From: Lentisphaerae bacterium RIFOXYA12_64_32
GTDB taxonomy: Bacteria > Verrucomicrobiota > Lentisphaeria > Oligosphaerales > YB12-FULL-65-16
Reading direction: 5' to 3'
DNA length: 64,000 nucleotides
NCBI GenBank assembly: GCA_001803235.1
Contig: MHBL01000432.1
Span: 1 to 64,000 of the forward strand
Of this stretch, positions 34,201 through 43,200 are shown in pieces; the first letter of the stretch is position 1; the number at the start of each line of letters is the position of its first letter. Below the pieces are notes generated by a model. It saw only the letters and a list, made by a program, of their open reading frames with translations. It was not told where the DNA came from and made no database searches. The position numbers and the translations under genes are program-made.

Positions 34201-37200
34201 GGTCAATCGCACCGGTCGTGCTGGTCAGGGTGGTGATCGCAGCGGTCAGGTCGACATTCGGCGCGCCGCTGAAGTTGATGCCGCCGGTGGTGGTGGTGAT
34301 GTTGTCGTTGGCCGTGACGGCGTTGACGGCGCTGCCGCCCTGAACGGTCAGGGAGCGGAGAGCGCCCGTTGCCAGGTTACCGATGAGTGGCAGGTCGATG
34401 GTGGCGTTGCCAGAGTCGAGGTTCAGGGCATACTGCCCATTGGCAACGCTGTTGATGGTGGAGTTGCCCGCAGTGTCAAAGAGGTCGATGGCGCCGTTGA
34501 CGGTCTCGATGGCGACATCGCCGTTGAGGGTGACGTAGACGCCGAGTGCGGCGCTGGCGTTGGTGAAGTCGATGGCGCCGGTGGTGGCGATGTTGTTGTT
34601 GAGCGTGATGCTGGTATCGGCCTGGACGGTCAGGGATGCGAGCGGCGCGTTTTGTCCGACCGCGCTGAAGGTGGCGGTGGAGGTACCGGCATTGACGGTC
34701 AGGGCGTAGGCGCCGTCGACGGAACCGCCATCGAGTTCGATCGCGTTGTTGGTGGAGTTCAGGGCCGTGGCGGCGCTGAGGGCGATAGTGCCGGCCTGGT
34801 CAAAGTCGAGGCCGGCGCCATCCGCGCCGGTACCGTTGCTGGTGATGTTGCCGCCGAGTTCCGTGGTGCCGGTCGAGATGACTTGGAGGCTTTCGAGGAC
34901 CGCGACCTGGCCCATGGCGCCCAGGACGACATTGCCGGCCCCGGCGTTGAGGATGAGGTCGAAGCCGCCGTCCACGGCGCCGCCGGACAGGTCAATGTTG
35001 GCGTCATTGGTCGTGACGGTGACGGCTGCGCCGATGTCGACGTTGGAGGCGCCGCCGAACAGGACCGGGCCGACCGAGTTGATGCTGCCCCAGAGGTTGA
35101 CCTGGCCGGTTGAATCGACATCGAGCAAGGCGACGGGGGCGGTGAGCCCGATTCGGCCGAGGTCGACCTGGCCGGCGCCGGAGGAAATGGCCAGGCTGTA
35201 CGCGCCGTCGAGGTTGTCGGTGGCGTCGGTACCGAGGGTAACGTTGTCGCCGGTGGTGGTGATAAGGACGTTCCCGGCCAGGTTGATGTCGGCGACGTCG
35301 CCGTTTTCAAGGTCGACGATCTCGGTGGAACTGATGTTGCCGCCGAGGGTAACGGTGCCGCCATTGGTGGTAACTTCGAGTCCGGCGACCGGCGTGGTCG
35401 CGCCAATCACGCCCAGTTGGACATCGCCGGCGGCGTCCGTGTTGATGACGAGTTGCACGGCGCCATCGGTGTTGGAATCGAGCGCGAAGGTGACGTTTCC
35501 GCCGTTGGTGTCGATCGTCAGGTTGGTACTGGCGTCGGTGTCGGTCAGGGCGATGCGTGCCGAGTCCTGAAGCGAGACGTTGCCGACGTTGGTGTTGATG
35601 TCGCCGTCGAGTGTGAGCAACACGCCCGCGTCGATATTTACGTTACGCACCCGCGTGCCATCGCCGAGAGCGGCCACGGTGACGCTGCCGGCTTGCGCAA
35701 CGATGGTGATGTCTTCGTCGGCGCCGACACCCGCGACATCGCCCCCGATGGTAACGTCGCCGGTCAGACTCCGAATGGTGGTGCTGGTGTCGAGAGCGAT
35801 GGTATCCGTGATGTCGTTGTTAATGGTGATATTCCCGAGCGCGGTAATGGTGGCGGTGTTGATCGTAACTTGGCCACCGGCGGTGTTGTCGCTGTCGATG
35901 GAGATGGTACCAGCGCTGGTGACTGGGGCACTGAGATTGATGACGTCGTCCGCGTCGAGGGTGACGTTGCCGGTTCCAAATGTGGTGAGGTTCCCGGCTT
36001 CGACACTGATGTCGTCGGCGGTGATGGAGATGCTGTCGGTGCCGCTGAGGCCGGCGCGGATGCGCACGTCGTGTCCAGCAACGGTGTTTTCGATGACGGT
36101 GAGTGTGTAGCCGCCGCGCGTGTTGTGGCTGGCGGTAATGAAGTCGATCAGAGCGGCTTGAACGGCGTCGCCGACCGTGACGTTGACGTCATTTCCGATG
36201 AGGTTGGCGCTGTTGCTGACCTGGAAATTGACAGCAATGGTGTCATCGGTGCCGGTGATGCCGAAGGTGGTGCTGCCGGCGATGCTCTCGACGTCGCCAG
36301 TGATGGCGATGACATCGTCGGCGTAGGCAGCGATGTTGCCGATCGCAGTGATGCCGTTGCCGCCGATATCGATCCGACGCGCTTCGCCGTAAGGGGCGGC
36401 ATCGGCCGCCCGACTGATGGTGACGGAGCCACCGCTGGTGATGCCGCCGAGCGCGCCGAGGGTGACGAAGCGCTCGCCGTCAGCATCGGCGGCGCTGCCG
36501 GCGGAAACGACTTCGATGGTGACGTTGCCGCTGCCGCTGGTGGTGACGTCGGCGGTGTGCAAGGCGCCGGTCCCAATGCTGACGTTCACGCCGGCGATGG
36601 AGATGTCGCCATCAACGGCGGCAACACTGACGGCGCCAGCAACGCCGAGGGCATTGGTGCCGATGTTGACGACGTCGGTGGTGGTGCCGTCGTTGTCGTT
36701 GTCGGCTCGGATCGTGATGCTGTCGGCGGCATTGAGGGCTTCCCAGGAGGCGGTGCCGCCGGCTGGCGCCTGCAGTTCGACCGCACCGGGCATGGAGATC
36801 GTGAAGTTGCCGACGACGTCGCCTTGGATCATCACGCCGGCGTCATTCAAGGGGGCCGCGGTATTGTCGACGCCGAGGAACTGCAACGGACCGCCGGCCC
36901 GGACGGTGGCGTCAGCCGCGACCGTGACCAACCCCGGGTCGAGACCGGGCACATCGGCGGTGGCGATGCGGACCGTGATGGGTCCGGTGGCGACGAAGTC
37001 GCCGTTGAAGATGACGTCGTTGGCGCCGGCATTGGCGCCGTCGGTGATGGTGAGGCTGGCGATCTGGCCGTCAGTCAGGGTAACATCGCCGAAGGTGTCG
37101 CCCGCAGGTCCGGCAGCGCCGCCGTCGAGGCGAGTGTTAAGGGTCAGGTCGGCGAGTCCCTGAACGGCAGTGGTGTCAAACGTGATGTTCTGGCCATTCG

Positions 37201-40200
37201 AGGTGATGGTGACGTCGTCATTGAGGGTGACCGTGCCATTGACGCCGCTGAAGTTGACGGCAGCGGTGTCGGTGGTGATGGTCGGGCCGTTGAGGGTGGC
37301 GGTCTGGGAGGTGACGGTCAGGCCGGTCGGGTCGACACCCGCGACGCCGACCGTATACAGGGCCACATTCCCCGCGGCAGCGTTCAGCGCCAGGGCTTGC
37401 CCGCCGCTGATGTCACCGCCGAAGCTGACGTTGCCCGTCGTGCTCGTGAAGGTGCCGGACCCGGCGTTCAGGGTGGCGTTCCCCGTGATGGCGGAGGCGT
37501 CGATATCGCCCTGTGCCGTGACGGCAGCACCAAACCCCAGGCTGGCGGCGGTCTGGAAGACGATGTCGCCATCGATGTTGGTGGGGTTGGCGTTGATGAC
37601 GGTTGTGCCGGTGTGCGAGTTCAGGACCACCTGGTTTCCGCGGAGAGTCCCGGCTGTCAGCGTGAGCGCCTCGGCGCCGGCGCCGTCGTTGTCGGACTCG
37701 AGGAAGAGGTCGCCGCCGACCGAGCGTACGGTGACCGCGTTGACGGTCAGGGCGCCATCCGAGGCGACGACAATGTCGCCGTCGGCCAGGATGCTTCCCG
37801 CGCCGCCCGCACCGAGATTGATGGCGCCAGCCTGCGCGATGGTGAGGGTGCCGCCGACGGCAGTATTAAGGATGGTAACGATTCCACCGGCGTCGATGGT
37901 GGTGCCGAGGAAGGAGTTGATGGTGCCGGCGGTCTGAGTGACGGCTCCGGCATCGGCGCGCAGGGCGACATGGCCGAGGTCCGAGGTGACGTTGTCGGCG
38001 AGCAAGACGCTCCCGCCGGTGGCGTGCATATTTACGGTATCTTCACCGGTGACGGGTGCGCCGGCGCGGATGTCGACGTTATTGGCCGCGGTCAGGGAGA
38101 TGCCGCCGGACGTATTGTCCCACGGGTTCGTCATGACGATAACGTCCCGGCCGGCGGTCAGTTCGACGTCGTCGCCCAGGATCGGCTGCGTGACGGTGAT
38201 GTCGCTGGCGCCGCCGGTGGCCTTGATATCAACGGGGCCGATGGCGGTGATGGCCTGATCCAGTGCGAGCGGGGAGGTCGCATCGATATCGAGGCTAGTG
38301 AGCGGGACAAGTGCGCCGATGGCCGCGTCGAAATCCACGTCAGCAGCATCAATGGTCAGGGAGTGCGCGCCATTGACCGCATTGAGCAGGACGTTGGCGC
38401 TAGCGGTCATGGTGACGTCGGCGCCGAGGCGGACGTTGGTGGCCGAATCGAGGTCGATGTTGCCGGCGTCGACGGTGATGTTGCCATTCAGCGTGGTGGC
38501 ACCGGTGGTGACCACCTCGACGCTATTCGTGTCCGTACCAACCGTGCCAAGAGTGATCGCGCCGTCAGTGGCGGTCAGGAGCAATGCGACGTTGCCGCTC
38601 ATGAGCGCGGTGCCGAAGTCGATGAAGCGCGTGGCGGCCGCGCCGCCGCCGGTGGTATCGACCGTGCCGCCAGCCGTCCAAGTGACGGTATTGGCGTCGA
38701 CATCGATCGGGCCATCGAGGTCAATATTGCCGCCGAGCGAGACGGCGTCGGCGTTGACATTGAGGGCCGTGAGGTCCACGACTCCAGCGCCGACGGTACT
38801 GAACGTGGCGGTGCCGTTAAGAGCATTCACCGTCAACTGGTTGGCGCCTTGCAGGTCGCCTTGGAAGCGGACGCCGCCGTTCTGGCTGGACGCAGTTGCA
38901 TTCCCAGCGAGGGTGACGGGATCCTGGAAGTCGACCAGCCCATTGCCGCCGTTGACGCTGCCCTGGAGGCTGATGGCAAGCCCGGCGGTATTCATGGTAA
39001 CCGAGTCGCCGCTGACCACGGACCCAGCGTTGGTCGTGATATTGAGCGCATCGAAGGTGAGGGCGCGGCCCGCGGCCACGGTGCGGCTGGCGTTGACGGT
39101 GATGGCGTCCACGGCCGCATTGGTACTGACGTTGATGTCATTGAGAGCGTTGAAGTTTCCGGTGAAGGTGACGCCAGTGGAATCGTCGATGGTGAGGCTG
39201 GCGATGTTGGCATCGGCCAAGGAGACGGTGGTGCCCGCCGAGATGGTGAGGTTGTTCCCGGCCAGGGCGCCGAGGGCGATGGTCGTGCCGTCGACCGTGT
39301 CGATGTCCACTGTGGCGGCCGCGATGGTGGTAAGTCCGACGCCGGTGAGGCTGACGCCGCCTGCGGCGATGTCGATATTGCCGCGGAGCGTGGCGGTGTC
39401 GGCGTTCACGGTCAGGCTGGTCGGATCGGCAAGGCCGGCGCCGACGGTCAGGAACGAGACGTCGCCGTTATTAGCATTGAGGGTCAGGGTCTGCGCGCCC
39501 TGCACGTCACCGTCGATGTCGATGTTGCCGTTGGTTGAATCGATCTGGACGGGGGCGCCGGCGAGGGTCAGCAGGCCCGTGAAGTTGATGTTGCCCGCGG
39601 CAGCCAGATCTGCGCCTGCGGCCAGGGTGCCGTCGACCGTGCTGCCGCCACCGCCTGTGGCGTTGAAGTTGACGCTGCCCGCGGTGGACGAGATCGTCGA
39701 GGTTGCCTGGAGGTGGATGGCGTCGGCCGTAGCGTCGGTGCTGGTGACGGAGATCGAGCCCGGCACGGTGACCGTATTGGTGAAGTCGACCGAATCGGCA
39801 AGGATGGTGAGGCCGGTGAGTTCAGTCGTGATGTCGAGGGTCACGTCATTGCCGGCATCGATGGTGAGTGCGCGTGGGCCCTGGAGGTCGGTGTCAATGA
39901 CGACATTGGCGGCGGCGTCGGTGGTAGTGATGGTGACGTCGCGTGCGAGCACGACTTCGTCGGCGGGCGTGAGGGTGATGGTGTTATCCGTCTCGATGTT
40001 GCCGTAGAGCGTGAGGGTATCGGCGGCGTTGCGGATGGTCAGGGTTCCCCCGATGTCGACACGGCCCAAGTCGATATCGCCGTCGGTGGCGGCGTTGGCA
40101 TCGAGCGTGAGCGAGCGGGTGATCGGGCCGGGAGGCGCGTCCTGGCGGACCAGCGAGTTCGGGCCGAAGAAGATGTCACCCGCGGTCCCGGCGTCGGTGG

Positions 40201-43200
40201 CATCCGTGTCGATGATGACGTTGGCGGTGATGACGACGGTATCGGTGTCGCGGAAATTCACGTCCTGCGTGCCTGCGGCGGATTCCGTGCTGATATCGCC
40301 GCCGAGCCGGGCTTCCTTGGCGGTGACGGTGAGGGCGCCGAGGGTCGAGCCGCCGCCGCCGACCGTGCTGGAGAAGGTGGCAGTATCCGCGGCGGAGACG
40401 ACAAGGGCTTCCCCGCTGCCCGCGGCAACCGCGCCAGTGAAGGTGATATTGCCCGTGCTGCTGGTGATGGTACGGGTCGCGAAGGCGCCGTTGTCGAAGG
40501 TCAGAAGACTCCCGAAGGTCACATTGTTCGCACCCGTGACGTCGGTCGACAGGGTGATGCCGCCCGCACCGTTCAGGCTGACAGCGCCGCCGGCATTGAT
40601 GGTATCGTTGACATCGAGCACGCCGCCGGCAGTGGTGGTGATGCTGAGGCCGCCGGACAGGGCGTCGGTCGTCGCCAGGTTGAGGGTGCCGGCGTTGGAG
40701 ATGAAGGCATCGCCGGCGACATTGCTGACATCGAGCCGGCCCACTTGCGTATAGAGCAGCGCGGCGTCCGTGCCGACGGCGCCGGCGCGCGAGATGACCA
40801 GTGTATCTGCCAGCAGGTCATTGGCCGTATCGCCGTCGTCGTCCACGATGGCGCCCGAGGCGGACAGGGTGATTACGGTGGTGCCAGCGGTATCGAGGAG
40901 GATTTCGTCGCTGAGAATAAGATCGCCACCGGTCGAGGTGAGCGTGGCCGTGCTGGCGTTGGTGCCGTTTCTGAGGTCAAGCGCACCACCATCGATGGTG
41001 AGGTCGCCGGTGGCTGAGACATTGACGGTATGGAGGGCGGCTCCAGCGACGGCCGTGAGCGGCGCGCTGGTGACCATGGTCAGGTCGCCTTCGTTGCGGA
41101 GGCTGAGCGAGAGCGCTGCGTCGTCGGTATTGGTGACGTTGTATTCGAACCGCGTGACCTGCGTATCGAGGTCGACCACTTCCGCATCAACAATCCGGAG
41201 GGTGGCCGCCGCGATATCGACGCCGTCCGCGGCGACCAGGCTGCGGATGGCGGCGCTGGTGCCTGCGCCTTGAGTGTCGATCACGGTCAGTCGCACTTCA
41301 TCGCCGGCGCGAACACTGCCGACGTACATGGCGACGTTCGTGCCGTCCGTGGCGGAGGTGTCCTGAATGTACAAGTCCCCGGGGACGGTAACGTCGACCA
41401 AGGTGAGGGCCTCGGCACCCCCCATCAGACTGTTGTCCAGGTAGACGTTGCCGGTGACGCCGCTGACGCTCAACGTGCCAACTTGGGTAAGGACATGGTT
41501 TGCGAGGGCCGACGCGCCGACATCCGCGGCGCCGATGATGTTGAGGTCCGTGGCGATGAGCGAGCCGCCACTGTCAGTCACATTGCCGCTGATGTCAAGA
41601 GTGATGAGGGTCGCCACGATGTCGCCCTGAAGCGTGAGGGCTCCACCCGAGGTAACCAGGACATCATCACCCGCCACGCCGCCCGCCGCCAGGATCGGGT
41701 TGCCGGCGGTCACGGTGATGCCGAGCGAGTTGTCCACTTCGATGTCGCCGGACAGAGCCAGCAGGCCCGAGACTGCGCCGACGGTGGCGGTACTGAGCAC
41801 CGAACCTGCGTTGCGGATGAAAATGCCGCCGGTGTTGGTCGAGGCGGCGATATCCGTAACACCGGTGGTCAGGATCGGGTTGCCGTGCGAGCCGACGCCC
41901 GTGGAAGCGACGAGTAGCAGATCACCAGTCCCCATCTGGAGTGAGCCGCCGATCATGATAATGGCGCCTTGGGTGCCTACGCCGCCAAGGTCGGCGCTGA
42001 GAGTGAGGTCGCCAGCGTCGGCGCTCATGTCGATGACCGCGGAAACGACGATATCGTTGTGGGCGGTGAGGGTAAGGTCGAAGCCGCCCGCGGGTGCCGT
42101 GACGTCCTCGATGACGTAGATATTACCTGACTCGTTGTTCGCGCCGGCGGTGTTCGTTGACACGGTGACATTCGCACCGGCAAGTGACGCCACCAGCGTT
42201 GCGGGCGTCAGTACCGCGCTGTCGCCTGTGGATGTGAATCCGGGTCCGGCGCCCATATTCACATTACCCGACCCGCCAATGGTGATGTTGTTCGGATCGA
42301 TTAGGAAGCTACCGGTGTCACCATGCGGTGCCAGCGTGCTGACATTGCCATAGATCTCGACGTAGTCGCCGGACACTTCGACGAATCCGCCGTCACCGGA
42401 GATGCTGCCGCCCTTGGCCTCGATCACGGCCCCGGGACGGAACAGTGTGGCATCTGCGAGTTCACGTTCGGTGCCCGGTCCATCCGAGACGCCGACGAGG
42501 ACGTTGCCGCCGTTGCCGGTGGTGAGTGCGTTGGCGGTAGTGACGCTGTTGGAGCTGAGTGCGACGGTGTCGGTGGCGTAGAGTTTGATATCGCCGGCGT
42601 CGCCGGTCATGCCGTCGGCGTTGACGGTGCCGAACTGTCCGACGCGGTTACCTTCCATGACGACCTGGCCGCCGTTGGCGCCGTTGGCGTTGATGGTGCC
42701 GGAGTTGATGACGTCGCCCATGATGCCGGACATATCGACGGAGAGCGCGCCGCCCGCGATGCGGCCGAGGCTGACCTGATTAGCGCCGACCAGTGCGGCC
42801 TGCGCGGCGTTGATGACGCCGGTATTGGTGACGTCTTTGCCGATGAGTGCGGCCATGCGTGCGTTGATGGTACCTTCATTGGTGACGCCCGCAGTGCTGT
42901 CACCGGAGAAGTTGAGGTTGCCGGCGAGGAAGTCCTGGTTGCTGATGTTGAGGGTGGAGGCGATGAGCTGGGCGACGTTGACGGTCGCGTCTTTACCAAA
43001 GTATATACCGGCGGGGTTGACGAGGTAGAAGATGCCGTTGGCCTGGAGCGCGCCGAGGATCTGGCTGGGATCAGCGCCGACGACGCGGCTGAGCATGGCA
43101 GCGTTAGCGCCCGGCTGGTTGACGGTGACGCCGTAGCCGGCGCCAATGCTGAACGATTCCCAATTGACAATAGCCTGGCCGGAGGCCTGGTTAATGGTCA

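Noticed and set aside
12923..41017. Very long open frames on the plus strand opposite the giant gene (for example 18113-23716 and 31004-35113)
   Set aside because: They are antisense to a GC-rich repetitive gene with strong codon bias. Their translations are low-complexity (GDGDV, VDGAGG), with no domains or ribosome sites.
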